Positions 43,626 through 52,320 of a DNA stretch of 64,000 nt are shown in pieces. A program made the position numbers and the translations under genes. The stretch is from assembly GCF_003287455.1 (NCBI RefSeq), contig NZ_PRLC01000011.1, positions 46,315 to 110,314 of the forward strand. Reading direction: 5' to 3'. Numbering within the stretch: the first letter of the stretch is position 1; each line of letters begins with the position of its first letter. Below the pieces are notes generated by a model that did not search any database, was not told where the DNA came from, and saw only the letters and a list, made by a program, of their open reading frames with translations. This DNA comes from Faecalibacterium hattorii (lineage in GTDB: Bacteria; Bacillota; Clostridia; Oscillospirales; Ruminococcaceae).

Positions 43626-44069
43626 ATGCGAGAGATGAACCCCAGCATGGAGTTTGCGAATAAGACCGCCCTCGCCTACAGCGCCGTCTGCAAGCCGCTG
43701 TGTCAGGAACTGGGGCTGCCTCAGACTGCCTTCGACATCCTGCTGTTTCTGGCCAACAACCCGGCCTACAAAACGGCCAGCGACATCGTGGACGTCCGCC
43801 GCATCAAGGCGAACCTTGTCTCGGTGAACGTGGACAAGCTGGTGCAGGAGGGGCTGCTGGAGCGCCGCCCGGTCCCCGGCGACCGCCGCAAGACCGAGCT
43901 GCACTGCACCGAAATGGCGCAGCCCATCATCCAGCGCGGCCAAGCGCTGCAGGAAGCGTTTTTTGCACGGCTGATGCAGGGCATCGACCCGGCCCAGCTT
44001 CGGGCATTCTACGATACCATCGCGCGGATGGGTGAAAATCTGGATGCGATTCTGGAAGGAGATCTATAA
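43626..44069 (+). CDS. MarR-family transcriptional regulator
   Basis: A 147-residue winged-helix protein. Helices ALAYSAVCKPLCQELGLPQT and AFDILLFLANNP precede the recognition helix region (ASDIVDVRRIKANLVSVNVD) and wing (LERRPVPGDRRKTEL), then a C-terminal dimerisation helix. Start at 43626 with TGGAG upstream. It is 1 base before the TauE-like exporter gene, so it probably controls that exporter; the inducing ligand is unknown. Confidence 0.88.
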   Translation: MREMNPSMEFANKTALAYSAVCKPLCQELGLPQTAFDILLFLANNPAYKTASDIVDVRRIKANLVSVNVDKLVQEGLLERRPVPGDRRKTELHCTEMAQPIIQRGQALQEAFFARLMQGIDPAQLRAFYDTIARMGENLDAILEGDL

Positions 44070-44070
44070 A

Positions 44071-44850
44071 ATGAATGTGTTGTTTACGATCGTTGTGACC
44101 TTTTTTGCCGGGATGGGCGCGGGCCTTGGCACCGGCTTTGCGGGGATGAGCGCCGCCGCCGTCATCAGCCCGATGCTCATCACCTTCCTCGGTATGGACC
44201 CGTATATGGCTGTCGGCATCGCCCTTTCGTCGGACGTGCTGGCCAGCGCAGTATCTGCCTACACCTACCATAAAAACAAGAATTTGGACGTCAAGAACGG
44301 CCTCATCATGATGGCAAGCGTGCTGCTGTTCACGGTGGTGGGCAGCTACATCGCCAGTCTGCTCCCCTCGGCCACCATGGGCAGCTTCTCGGTCTTCATG
44401 ACCTTCCTGCTGGGCATCAAGTTCATCGTCCGCCCGGTCATGACCACCAAGGAGACCATGCAGGGCGTCTCCGCGAAAAAGCGTGCCGTCCAGTCCATTG
44501 TCTGCGGCGTGATCATCGGCCTGATCTGCGGCTTTGTCGGCGCGGGCGGCGGCATGATGATGCTCCTCATCCTGACCAGCGTGCTGGGCTACGAGCTGAA
44601 GACCGCCGTCGGCACCAGCGTTTTCATCATGGCCTTCACGGCCCTGACCGGCGCAGTCTCTCACTTCGCCATCGGCGGGATGCCGGACCTGTTCGTGCTG
44701 GCCCTCTGTGTGCTGTTCACCCTTCTCTGGGCCCGTATCGCAGCGGTGTTCGCCAATAAGGCCGACCCCAAGACCCTGAACCGTGCTACCGGCATCGTCC
44801 TCGTTGTGCTCGGCATCGTGGTCATGGGCTTCAACTTCCTGACAAAATAA
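44071..44850 (+). CDS. TauE/SafE-family membrane exporter
   Basis: A 259-residue membrane protein with about eight hydrophobic helices in two repeats: GMGAGLGTGFAGMSAAAVIS near the N-terminus and GLICGFVGAGGGMMMLLILT at mid-length, the glycine-rich signature of the TauE/SafE (DUF81) anion exporters. Family members export sulfite, sulfonates or related organic anions; the substrate here is unknown. Start at 44071 with AAGGAG upstream; co-transcribed with the MarR gene. Confidence 0.88.
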   Translation: MNVLFTIVVTFFAGMGAGLGTGFAGMSAAAVISPMLITFLGMDPYMAVGIALSSDVLASAVSAYTYHKNKNLDVKNGLIMMASVLLFTVVGSYIASLLPSATMGSFSVFMTFLLGIKFIVRPVMTTKETMQGVSAKKRAVQSIVCGVIIGLICGFVGAGGGMMMLLILTSVLGYELKTAVGTSVFIMAFTALTGAVSHFAIGGMPDLFVLALCVLFTLLWARIAAVFANKADPKTLNRATGIVLVVLGIVVMGFNFLTK

Positions 44851-44861
44851 CCCGAAACGGA

Positions 44862-44897
44862 AAAAGACGACGCCTCTTCGGAAGCGTCGTCTTTTTT
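44862..44897. terminator. Terminator after tauE-like gene
   Basis: AAAAGACGACGC / GCGTCGTCTTTT, 12-bp perfect stem, T- and A-flanked, so active in both directions. Confidence 0.88.
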
Positions 44898-44906
44898 GCA
44901 CAACAA

Positions 44907-44945
44907 GACCCCCGGAGACCTAGCACCTCTCCGGGGGTCGTTTTG
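44907..44945. terminator. Second terminator, between convergent tauE-like and tig
   Basis: GACCCCCGGAG / CTCCGGGGGTC stem followed by GTTTTG. It may serve either convergent transcript; the remaining 90 bases before the tig stop are AT-rich. Confidence 0.7.
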
Positions 44946-45038
44946 CGTGTGTCGTATGCAATTTTGCAAACTTATTGCACCTTTAGCATATGCAATTCTG
45001 AAAAAAGTCAAGAGGTTCGCAAAAAATTCAAAAATGAG

Positions 45039-46334
45039 TTACTTTTCCTCGATGGTCGAATGCTCGATGACCCAATCGGCGGCGCGGCGGATGGCTTCGT
45101 TGCGCTGCATCAGGGGGACGTTCACATTGGCCTTGACCTCTTCGAGGGTCTTCTTGGTGCGGTCAGCGCGCTCCTGCAGGTTCTTGTCGATCTCCTCTTC
45201 GGTGGGAACGAGGTTTTCGTTCTGCGCGATCTGCAGCAGAGCCATCCGGGCGCGGGTGTTCTTCTCGGCGGCGGTGTGGACGTTGGCCGTGAAGTTCTCG
45301 CGGGTCTGGTGAATCTGGCTCAGGTAGCGGTCGAGGCTCAGCCGCTGCATCTGAAGCTGCTGCTGGATGTTCTCCATCTCATGCTGGTAGGTGCTCTCCA
45401 CCAGAACGCTGGGCAGCTCGCCCTCGGCGGCGGCCGCCAGCTGGGTCAGGATCTGATCCTTGGCGCGGTTCAGGGCGCTGGAGTGCTTGCCGTCATACAG
45501 CTGCTTGCGGACCTGCTCCCGGAACTCCTCCATGGTGTCCACCTTGCCGACCTTCTTGGCGAAGTCGCTGTTCAGGGCGGGCAGCTGGCGGACGCAGACG
45601 TCCAGCAGCTTGATCTTGAAGACCGCGGGCTTGCCGGCCAGATCCTTCACGTGATAACGCACCGGGAAGTTGACCGTGATCTCGAACTCTTCGCCGCCCT
45701 TGTGGCCGAGGATGCCGTCCTCGAAACCGGGGATCATCCGGCCGCTGCCCAGCTGCAGGGTCTGGTTCTTGGCGGAGCCGCCCGCGAAGGCTTTGCCGTC
45801 CAGCAGACCTTCGTAGTCCATGTGGACGATGTTGCCTTTGACGGCGGGACCCTTGTGGGGTACCAGCTCGGCTGCAGCGGCGCGGCGGCGCTCCAGCACG
45901 GCGTCGATCTCCTTGTCGGTGACGGCCGGGGTGACGCACTCGACCTTGAAGCCGGTAGTCTGGGTCAAGGTCAGCTCCGGCTGCAGGGCAGTGGTGGCAG
46001 TGGCCACAAAGCCCTCGTCCTTCTTCACGCTGACCAGATCATAGCTGGGCTCGTCCACAGGCTTGAAGCCGTGTTCTTTCATGGCGGCGTCGTACAGAGC
46101 GGGCACGTCCTTGTCCATCAGGTCGTTGATGGCGTCATACCAGAAGGTGTGCTCGCCGCGGTCGGCTTCGATCTGAGCGCGGTCAGCCTCGCCCTTGGCA
46201 AAGCCTTTGATGGTGTAGGAAGCGCGGGTGCGCTCGTACACCGCGTTGGATGCGGTCTCCAACTCTTCAGCCGTTGCGCTGAAGGTCATTTTGCAGACAC
46301 TCTTTTCGGGAGTTTCCACGCTTACCAGTTTCAT
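45039..46334 (-). CDS. tig: Trigger factor
   Basis: Ribosome-bound chaperone and prolyl isomerase acting on nascent chains. 431 residues: N-terminal ribosome-binding domain starting MKLVSVETPEKSVCKMTFSA with the contact loop region TIKGFAKGEADRAQIE in place of the GFRxGKxP motif, an FKBP-type PPIase domain (about 155-240, KGNIVHMDYEGLLDGKAFAG, MIPGFEDGILGHKGGEEFEI), and a helical C-terminal arm domain. Start at 46334 has GGAGG about nine bases upstream. No clpP/clpX follow, unlike many Firmicutes. Confidence 0.95.
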   Translation of the reverse strand: MKLVSVETPEKSVCKMTFSATAEELETASNAVYERTRASYTIKGFAKGEADRAQIEADRGEHTFWYDAINDLMDKDVPALYDAAMKEHGFKPVDEPSYDLVSVKKDEGFVATATTALQPELTLTQTTGFKVECVTPAVTDKEIDAVLERRRAAAAELVPHKGPAVKGNIVHMDYEGLLDGKAFAGGSAKNQTLQLGSGRMIPGFEDGILGHKGGEEFEITVNFPVRYHVKDLAGKPAVFKIKLLDVCVRQLPALNSDFAKKVGKVDTMEEFREQVRKQLYDGKHSSALNRAKDQILTQLAAAAEGELPSVLVESTYQHEMENIQQQLQMQRLSLDRYLSQIHQTRENFTANVHTAAEKNTRARMALLQIAQNENLVPTEEEIDKNLQERADRTKKTLEEVKANVNVPLMQRNEAIRRAADWVIEHSTIEEK

Positions 46335-46519
46335 AGAAATCGAACCTCCGTGTTGCCCCAAAAGGAGCGAATTCAAACATTAGTAAAGTTATTATAGCAC
46401 AAGTGGGGCAAAAGCGGTATAATAAAAATGCAGAAAAAGTGCGAAGAGGATGGATTTTGCCGGTCCGGGCGGGCCGGAATGCAGGATTTTTGCGGGAAAT
46501 ACGAAAGGATGTGCATCGT

Positions 46520-47203
46520 ATGCGCTTGTTTGACGTTCTGGGACCGGTGATGATCGGTCCCTCCTCCAGCCACACGGCGGGTGCAGCCAAGATCGGATAT
46601 ACGGCCCAGAAGCTTCTGGGTGACCTCCCGGTGGAGGCCGACATCGGCTTGTACGGCAGCTTTGCCACCACCGGCAAAGGCCACGGCACCGACCGTGCCT
46701 TGGTGGCCGGTCTGCTGGGCCTCCGCCCGGACGACCCCCGTCTGCCGGATAGCTTTGCGCTGGCCCAACAGCAGGGCATGAAGTTCCGTATCCATCCGGT
46801 CGAGCTCCGCTCAGGCCACCCGAATACCGCCGTCCTGACCCTAAAAAGCCGGACAGGCCGGGTCCTTTCCATGAAGGCGGCGTCGGTGGGCGGCGGACGT
46901 ATCCGCGTCACCGAGATCGACGGCGTGCCCGCTGACTTTGGCGGCGACAGCAACACCCTGATCATTCACAATGAGGACACCCCCGGCTGCATCGCCGAGG
47001 TGACCGCTTCGCTGGCGATGCGGCGGATCAACATCGCCTCCATGCAGGTGTTCCGCGCGGGCACCGGAAGCTATGCCGTCATGGTGCTGGAATGCGATTC
47101 CCACATCCCGCACCCGCTGGTGCAGCAGCTGGCTGTGATGCCCGGCATCCTGAAGGTGACCTGCCTGAACGTTGACGAACCCGAAGAAAGTGCGGAGGAA
47201 TGA
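46520..47203 (+). CDS. sdaAB: L-serine dehydratase, beta subunit
   Basis: Iron-sulfur L-serine dehydratase splits serine to pyruvate and ammonia. The 227-residue beta chain begins MRLFDVLGPVMIGPSSSHTA, the diagnostic SDH beta start, and ends with an ACT domain (about 150-220: NTLIIHNEDTPGCIAEVTAS). Start at 46520 with AAAGGA upstream. The alpha subunit starts 4 bases after its stop. Confidence 0.95.
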   Translation: MRLFDVLGPVMIGPSSSHTAGAAKIGYTAQKLLGDLPVEADIGLYGSFATTGKGHGTDRALVAGLLGLRPDDPRLPDSFALAQQQGMKFRIHPVELRSGHPNTAVLTLKSRTGRVLSMKAASVGGGRIRVTEIDGVPADFGGDSNTLIIHNEDTPGCIAEVTASLAMRRINIASMQVFRAGTGSYAVMVLECDSHIPHPLVQQLAVMPGILKVTCLNVDEPEESAEE

Positions 47204-47206
47204 GCC

Positions 47207-48085
47207 ATGTCCTTTTTATCTTGTGAAGAAATGCTGGCGGCAGCCCGCACCCAAAAGATCTCGCTGGCCGAAGCAGTGCTGCGCAGCGACTTAGCCGAGA
47301 GCCGCCTGACCGAGGAGCAGAGCCGCCACACGATGCGGCATCTGTGGCACGTCATGGAAGCCACCAGCCGCGAGTATGACCCCGCTCAGCGCAGCCGGAG
47401 CGGCCTGTCCGGCGGCGACGCCGCCAAGGTGGAACAGGCCCACAAAGCGGGCAGGAGCTACGGCGGCGATTACCTTGCCGAGGTGACGGCGGAGGCCCTG
47501 AAGACCGCCGAGTGCAATGCCTGTATGAAGCGGATCGTCGCCGCCCCCACGGCGGGCAGCTGCGGCGTCCTCCCGGCGGTGCTGCTCCCCCTCGCCCGCG
47601 TGGGCGAGGCGGATGAGGATGCCATCTGCGAGGCCCTCTACGTGGCCGCTGGGTTTGGTCAGGTCATTGCAGCCCGCGCCACCCTTGCGGGCGCGGAGGG
47701 CGGCTGTCAGGCCGAGGTGGGTGCCGCCAGCGCCATGGCCGCTGCGGCCCTCTGCCACCTGAAGGGCGGCACGCCGGAGCAGTGTGCCGCGGCTGCCGCT
47801 ATGGCGCTGGGCAACCTGCTGGGCCTCGTCTGCGACCCCGTGGCTGGTCTGGTGGAAGTCCCCTGCGTCAAGCGGAATGTTGTCGGCGCGGTGAACGCCG
47901 TCGCCTGCGCCAATATGGCGCTGGCGGGTGTGGACTACGCCATCCCCTGCGATGAGGTCATCGACGCCATGGGCCGCGTGGGCAGTCTGCTCTCCCCCGA
48001 CCTCCGCGAGACCGGCCAAGGCGGCCTTGCCGCCACCCCCACCGGCGTCCGCATTGCGGAGCGTCTGGCTGAGAACGACGGCTGA
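47207..48085 (+). CDS. sdaAA: L-serine dehydratase, alpha subunit
   Basis: The 292-residue alpha chain carries the [4Fe-4S] cluster and active site. Key region CNACMKRIVAAPTAGSCGVL has cluster cysteines, and CDPVAGLVEVPCVKRN supplies another. The cluster is oxygen-sensitive, which fits an anaerobe. It forms the enzyme with the preceding beta subunit; the pyruvate produced could feed PFOR. Confidence 0.95.
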   Translation: MSFLSCEEMLAAARTQKISLAEAVLRSDLAESRLTEEQSRHTMRHLWHVMEATSREYDPAQRSRSGLSGGDAAKVEQAHKAGRSYGGDYLAEVTAEALKTAECNACMKRIVAAPTAGSCGVLPAVLLPLARVGEADEDAICEALYVAAGFGQVIAARATLAGAEGGCQAEVGAASAMAAAALCHLKGGTPEQCAAAAAMALGNLLGLVCDPVAGLVEVPCVKRNVVGAVNAVACANMALAGVDYAIPCDEVIDAMGRVGSLLSPDLRETGQGGLAATPTGVRIAERLAENDG

Positions 48086-48167
48086 TGACCGGATAAACGA
48101 AAAGACGTACTTTTTTGAAGCGCTCGAAGAAAAACGAGAAATCACAGAAGATTTTTTCAAAAAACAG

Positions 48168-48196
48168 TTGACAAAACCCCGCCTGAGTGATAAAAT
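48168..48196 (+). promoter_or_regulatory. Promoter of tRNA-Arg
   Basis: Perfect TTGACA (48168-48173), 17 bases, TAAAAT (48191-48196), about 25 bases before the tRNA 5' end. Confidence 0.85.
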
Positions 48197-48221
48197 ACAT
48201 CATGTTCCGACCGGAACGTAT

Positions 48222-48298
48222 GCGTTGGTAGCTCAGCTGGATAGAGTGACTGACTACGAATCAGTAGGCCGGGGGTTCGAGTCCCTTCCATCGCACCA
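48222..48298 (+). tRNA. tRNA-Arg (anticodon ACG)
   Basis: A 77-nt cloverleaf with encoded CCA. The anticodon stem ACTGA / TCAGT encloses CTACGAA, placing ACG at positions 34-36, which would be deaminated to ICG and read CGU/CGC/CGA. Acceptor GCGTTGG / CCATCGC has one T-T mismatch. The T-loop is GTTCGAGTC. It is the attachment site of the integrated element: its last 45 nt are repeated at 62301-62345. Confidence 0.95.
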
Positions 48299-48346
48299 AA
48301 AAATGCCGTGAGATCGAAAGATTTCATGGCTTTTTTGTTTTTTGCA
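48254..48346. repeat. Left attachment site (attL) in the tRNA-Arg 3' half
   Basis: From CTACGAATCAG to the CCA end (48254-48298, 45 bases) this is identical to 62301-62345. Similarity continues for about 46 bases past the CCA with few changes, including a terminator hairpin (GAAATC-type stem with GAAA loop, then TTTTTT). Confidence 0.9.
48299..48340 (+). terminator. Terminator of tRNA-Arg
   Basis: CCGTGAGATC-GAAA-GATTTCATGG hairpin then TTTTTT, immediately past the CCA. The copy at 62346 is present after the right att repeat. Confidence 0.82.
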
Positions 48347-48353
48347 ACACAGC

Positions 48354-48383
48354 TGCACGGTTTTTGCACGGTCGGTGCACGGT
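48354..48383. promoter_or_regulatory. Left arm-type integrase sites (3 x TGCACGGT)
   Basis: TGCACGGT occurs at 48354, 48365 and 48376, exactly 11 bases apart, one helical turn. The same triplet occurs at the other end of the element (62131, 62142, 62153). Confidence 0.7.
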
Positions 48384-48449
48384 TCGTGTTTTCTGTGTTG
48401 AATTATGTAGGGCGCGGGATTGCATTGCAATCCGTGCCCTTTTTTGCAT

Positions 48450-49835
48450 TCAGGTCAACAGTGCAAGGCGAAGCTGTGCCTTCGTTTCAGGGTCTGCATC
48501 TTTCAGGAGCTCCAAAAGCGCGGCCATGGAGAGCGCTGTGTTCCCCTGGACAGGCGGAGTTTGGGCGCTGGCTTCTGGTTTGGCGTAGAAAGAATTTTCA
48601 AACTTTTTGCCCAGCTCCATGCGGGAAGACTGCTGGATATGGGCGTAAGTGTTAACCAGAAGATCCGCACTGGCGTGGCCGGTTGTTCCCTGCACAGATT
48701 TGATATCGCCGCCCGAGATCATCAGCTGGTAGGTGGCGCTGGAATGTCGCAGCCCGTGGAAGACGATGCGGGGGAACTCCGGGTGAGCGTCCTGCCATTT
48801 GAGGAACTTTTTGCGGATCAGAACGGGCTCCACGGCCTGACCATTGGGCAGGCGGAGAAGCATTCCGCTGTCGTGGTAGCGGTCTGGGGAGCGGGCCTCG
48901 TCTTCTTTCAGCCGTTCCAGCCAGTGTTTCAGTTCCTCCCGGAGAGCGGCGGTCAGAAAGATATTCCGGCAGGAGGACTCGGTTTTGGTGCTTTTCAGTA
49001 TGAGAGAAGTTTTGCTGCCTTCCAGTTTATCGGGAAACTCCTTGATGATACAGTTGCCATCCACCTGAAGCAGGGCGTTTTTCTGAATGCGCTGCATGGA
49101 CTTGTTGACCGAGAAAGTGCCGACCCCACCGGCGGCGTCAAAATCGATGTCCTCCGGGGTCAGTCCAGCAACCTCCCCTTCTCGCAGCGCGCCCACCAAG
49201 GTCAGGTGGACAGCTAGGTGGAGGATGGGGTCCTCCATGCTGGCCAGGGCCGCCCGCATTTCTTCCACTGTCCAGATGCTTCGTTCCTGGGTGGTCTTTT
49301 TGGGGCCTTCCAGAGGGACGGGGCTTTTCAGAAGGATTCCCCATTCCACCGCATAGAGGAACGCGGTGTGAAGCAGACGATGAACCTCATGGATGGTGGT
49401 GCCGGACAGCAGACGCTGTTTCTGCTTGGGGGTGAGCTTCTGCTTTTTGCCCTCAACATACTGCCCACAGGGCGTTTTGCTCAGGGTACTGTACAGGTTC
49501 TCCAGGTGATAGGGCTTCAGCTTCTGCATCTCAAAGTTGCCGATATAGGGGAGGATGAGATTCTGGATGGTGGACAGGTTGGACTGGTAGGTTTTGGGAG
49601 CCCACTTATGCTTGGTGCATTGTTTGGGCAGCCAGTTCATCAGGAATTCACCGACCGTTATAGTGGACGGAATCAGGAAAGTTCCGCTTGCAAGCTCGTG
49701 TTCCACCTGCTTTTTGCGGTTCATCGCCTCCTCTTTGGTGGGAAAGCTCTCCCATTTGTCGCAGCTTTTGCCGTGCTCATCGAAATAGGTGTAGCGGACG
49801 CTGTAGGAGCTGCCGCGTTTGGTGATATATGCCAT
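48450..49835 (-). CDS. Tyrosine recombinase integrase of element 1
   Basis: A 461-residue phage-type integrase. N-terminal AP2-like arm-binding domain (MAYITKRGSSYSVRYTYFDE), SAM-like core-binding domain (about 60-165) and catalytic domain with Arg218 (GALREGE), His360-x-x-Arg363 (HGLRHSS), His387 (TGHAS) and nucleophile Tyr397 (NTYAH). Ends about 100 bases inside attL, the standard position. It is colinear residue for residue with the second integrase at 62499 in all catalytic positions but clearly diverged, so the two elements belong to related lineages. GGAGG upstream of ATG at 49835. Confidence 0.95.
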   Translation of the reverse strand: MAYITKRGSSYSVRYTYFDEHGKSCDKWESFPTKEEAMNRKKQVEHELASGTFLIPSTITVGEFLMNWLPKQCTKHKWAPKTYQSNLSTIQNLILPYIGNFEMQKLKPYHLENLYSTLSKTPCGQYVEGKKQKLTPKQKQRLLSGTTIHEVHRLLHTAFLYAVEWGILLKSPVPLEGPKKTTQERSIWTVEEMRAALASMEDPILHLAVHLTLVGALREGEVAGLTPEDIDFDAAGGVGTFSVNKSMQRIQKNALLQVDGNCIIKEFPDKLEGSKTSLILKSTKTESSCRNIFLTAALREELKHWLERLKEDEARSPDRYHDSGMLLRLPNGQAVEPVLIRKKFLKWQDAHPEFPRIVFHGLRHSSATYQLMISGGDIKSVQGTTGHASADLLVNTYAHIQQSSRMELGKKFENSFYAKPEASAQTPPVQGNTALSMAALLELLKDADPETKAQLRLALLT

Positions 49836-49850
49836 GCTGTGCCTCCTTGA

Positions 49851-50153
49851 TCAAGCGGCCCGGAACAGCCAAGCGTCGAAACTGTCCTTGGGAATGCGGA
49901 TGCTTCCGCCTACCCGGAGGACACGAAACTCACCGGTGGTGTTGCAGAAGTTATAAGCGGAGCGCAGGCTGATGGCCAGCATCTGCGCCACTTCCTCCAC
50001 CGTGTACACGCAAGCTTTCGACTCGGGCTGTTTCAGGTCAGAGATTGGAGACTTGACGGCATTGTTTTGGGTGACCAATTCCATTGTACCGGGATTTGCG
50101 GCGCTTTGCAAGGTTTCAGTGTTAAAATGATCGTTCTTACAAACATTCTTCAT
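49851..50153 (-). CDS. Excisionase-type helix-turn-helix protein
   Basis: A 100-residue protein whose C-terminal half (YTVEEVAQMLAISLRSAYNF ... GGSIRIPKDSFDAWL) is an excisionase/MerR-like HTH_17 domain that bends DNA and directs integrase to excise. AAGGAG precedes ATG. It is 15 bases upstream of the integrase in the same direction. The N-terminal ~45 residues are poorly conserved-looking. A partial homologue precedes integrase 2 at the window's right edge. Confidence 0.85.
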   Translation of the reverse strand: MKNVCKNDHFNTETLQSAANPGTMELVTQNNAVKSPISDLKQPESKACVYTVEEVAQMLAISLRSAYNFCNTTGEFRVLRVGGSIRIPKDSFDAWLFRAA

Positions 50154-50172
50154 GGCATTTCTCCTTTTTGAT

Positions 50173-51147
50173 TCAAAGTTCTGCGGTGCGGTGGGAGGCT
50201 TTGGGCTTCGCGTATTCTTCTAAAACTTCCGGCGGAATTCGCTCCAATACGGCGAGGGCCTCCTCATACTCCCGCTGGAGCTTGGCATCCTCCAACTTTT
50301 TCAGAACGCTCTCGTGGGTCGCCTCCTCCAGGGACTCCGAGAGCTTTTTGTTTTTCCGCTTGAGTTTCTCATTCTCAGCCTTGGTACTGCTGAAGGCTGT
50401 ACTGTACTTTTTCAGCTGGGTCCGCATTTTCTCCACGGCTGGGATATAACCGTCCAGCAGTTCGGAAATCTCAGCGGCCCGCTTCTTGCCGTTCAAGGGG
50501 CCGATGCCGGTGAGCAGTTGGTCCAGCTTTTGGCGCTGCTGGGTGAGATGGGTCATCTCCTTGAAGATACGAGGCGGGATATGGTCGCGGCCCGTCTGGC
50601 TTGCACTCTCGCCGCGCTCCAGGTCGGGGTATTTAGCAACCATGTGCTCCCAGAACTTGTCCTGCCACCAGGTCAACTTCTTTTTGTTACCAACGATCTC
50701 TTTGGCGCTGAGTCTGCCATCTGGCGTCAAGGGGACAAAAGAAAGGTGCATATGGGCTGTTTTCTCATCCATATGCACCACGGCGGAGATGATAGTTTCT
50801 CTGGATTGGTATTGCACAAAGAAGCGGAGTGTTTCCTCAAAATACTGCCGGATTTCGGGCAGCTTCTTGCCCTTGAAGAACTCCGGTGTAGCGGTGAACA
50901 GCACCTCTACCACCCGGACACTGTCCTTTCGGGTGCGGCATCCAGCGGCGCTGATCTGGCGCTCAGCCTCAGCCCGGTAACGTTGGGGTGGTTCGATCAG
51001 GTGGAAGTTATGCTTGCTGCGGGAGAGGTCAATATCGGGATTACTGGCGTATCTTTCTTTTCTGCGTTCGTTATGGGCTTCGATGTTGGTGATCTCTGGC
51101 CCCTTGTACTTGGCAAAGCGCATGATGGCGTATTGTGGTTGGCTCAA
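50173..51147 (-). CDS. MobV-type relaxase (plasmid recombination/mobilisation protein)
   Basis: A 324-residue Mob_Pre/MobV relaxase that nicks DNA at an oriT for transfer. N-terminal YAIMRFAKYKGPEITNIEAH-NERR motif, then the metal-binding VVHMDEKTAHMHLSFVP motif (HxDE...HxH), followed by a long coiled-coil C-terminus rich in Lys and Glu. The start is TTG at 51147: AAAGGAGG lies seven bases upstream and the protein start (SQPQYAIMRFAKYKG) matches the family; no ATG is suitably placed. The target oriT would be expected just upstream, next to or within the palindrome array. Confidence 0.88.
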   Translation of the reverse strand: MSQPQYAIMRFAKYKGPEITNIEAHNERRKERYASNPDIDLSRSKHNFHLIEPPQRYRAEAERQISAAGCRTRKDSVRVVEVLFTATPEFFKGKKLPEIRQYFEETLRFFVQYQSRETIISAVVHMDEKTAHMHLSFVPLTPDGRLSAKEIVGNKKKLTWWQDKFWEHMVAKYPDLERGESASQTGRDHIPPRIFKEMTHLTQQRQKLDQLLTGIGPLNGKKRAAEISELLDGYIPAVEKMRTQLKKYSTAFSSTKAENEKLKRKNKKLSESLEEATHESVLKKLEDAKLQREYEEALAVLERIPPEVLEEYAKPKASHRTAEL

Positions 51148-51584
51148 TGGCGGCCCTCCTTTTTGGCAATTCAATCGTATTGATGACGGACATTGTAAAG
51201 CTCCTTTCATTCATGTGGATGGATAGGCTTTGATGATCGAGGTGGTGGTGTTCCATTTGAACACCGCCAAAAAATCAAGTGTTCATTTTGAACACTTGAT
51301 TATAAGTCTAATAACCGAGACAACTGTGCTCCCCAAATTAAGTTATCAAAATGATAACTTGATCCAACGGGCACAGCATGGTAGATTTAACGTCCAAACT
51401 TTAACTTACTGATTTTGCTTTTGAGATAAAACGATCTGCTTTTCAGTTGGTCAAAATGACCAACTGATATTTATTGGTTACAAGATACTGACCTTTTTAT
51501 AGAGGAAAAAGGAGATAACTGAAATCAAGTTCTCAAAATGGGAACTTGATCGGAACCGGTTGGTCTGGGTCAAAATGACCCAGA

Positions 51585-51671
51585 CCACTTCAGCGCCATA
51601 AAGGATTGCGTATATAGCGCGTTTTGGGCTTTTCGCTATGTACGTGCGTACGGGGGTGATGCGTACATAGC
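51585..51671. repeat. GTAC-rich inverted repeat module, copy A
   Basis: Following a 27-bp palindrome, a spacer with TAAAGGATT and a GCGTTTT-GGGCTTTTCG stretch leads into CTATGTACGT ... GCGTACATAG (51636-51670). It is repeated with about 65 similar bases at 51998-52089. Confidence 0.75.
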
Positions 51672-51997
51672 AGTGGAAGGTGAACACCTCGGTATTCCAG
51701 AAAATCAACGGACAAAATCTGTCCGTTGATTTTCTCACATCTACCGCGAAGTTCTGTTGTGCAAGATCAAGTGGTCAAAATGACCACTTGATTACAGGGA
51801 TTGGACCAAAGCAGATGCACTTCCAAAAAGGTTATACAATAAAAAGAATGTGGACATTTTGTCCACACCTACTTCAGACCGTTAAAGATTCCTTGCGAGA
51901 AGCGGTGGCACTGGACATTTTGTCCAGTGCCATCAAAACCGAGTTGTCGCCGTGACAACTCGGACAAACCTGTGTGGTTGTGGACAAAATGTCCACA

Positions 51998-52118
51998 ACC
52001 ACTTTAGTGTCGTAAAGGATTCGTGTATATGGTGCGTTTTAGGGTTTTCGCTATGTACGTGCGTACAGAACTTGTACATACGTACATAGTAAAAAGGCCA
52101 AGTTTCCTCTTATACAGG
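51998..52118. repeat. GTAC-rich inverted repeat module, copy B
   Basis: Perfect 10-bp arms CTATGTACGT (52051-52060) and ACGTACATAG (52080-52089), 19-base centre with GTAC words, then AAAAAGGCCAAGTT and TATACAGG. The left part repeats copy A, the right part repeats copy C. Confidence 0.78.
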
Positions 52119-52320
52119 TTTTTGGCCGTTCCCAAAATGGGAACAGCCACTTCAATCATAAAAATATGGGTCGGTGACTCGCCGACCCCTTGCTGGCAGG
52201 GTAAGGGCGTTGTGAAGCACGACATCCATCTGACTTGGAGCGTTTTAACTTGGTTGTGACCAATTTGGTCACAGCCACTTCAAGGGAGTAACAAACGGTT
52301 ACGCCCTCTGAAGCCTTTCG

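Larger units (their letters stand above)
51243..52277. repeat. Array of ~15 variable-arm palindromes with constant 5-nt centre
   Basis: Most units are 27 bp: 11-base arms flanking a 5-base centre, AAAAT or ATTTT. Units: 51243-51269, 51274-51300, 51337-51363, 51443-51467, 51524-51550, 51561-51587, 51699-51735, 51766-51792, 51849-51867, 51906-51932, 51939-51963, 51975-52001, 52123-52149, 52168-52188, 52251-52277. Arm sequences differ (for example ATCAAGTGGTC, TGGTCTGGGTC, TGGCACTGGAC) yet both arms change together, and imperfect pairs are G-T on the plus strand in five of six cases. The array fills the gap between relaxase and helicase genes, with no supported coding sequence. Confidence 0.88.

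Noticed and set aside
45646..45662. Second parS site (TTCACGTGATAAC)
   Set aside because: Only the central part matches, flanks are not symmetric and it lies inside the trigger factor gene.
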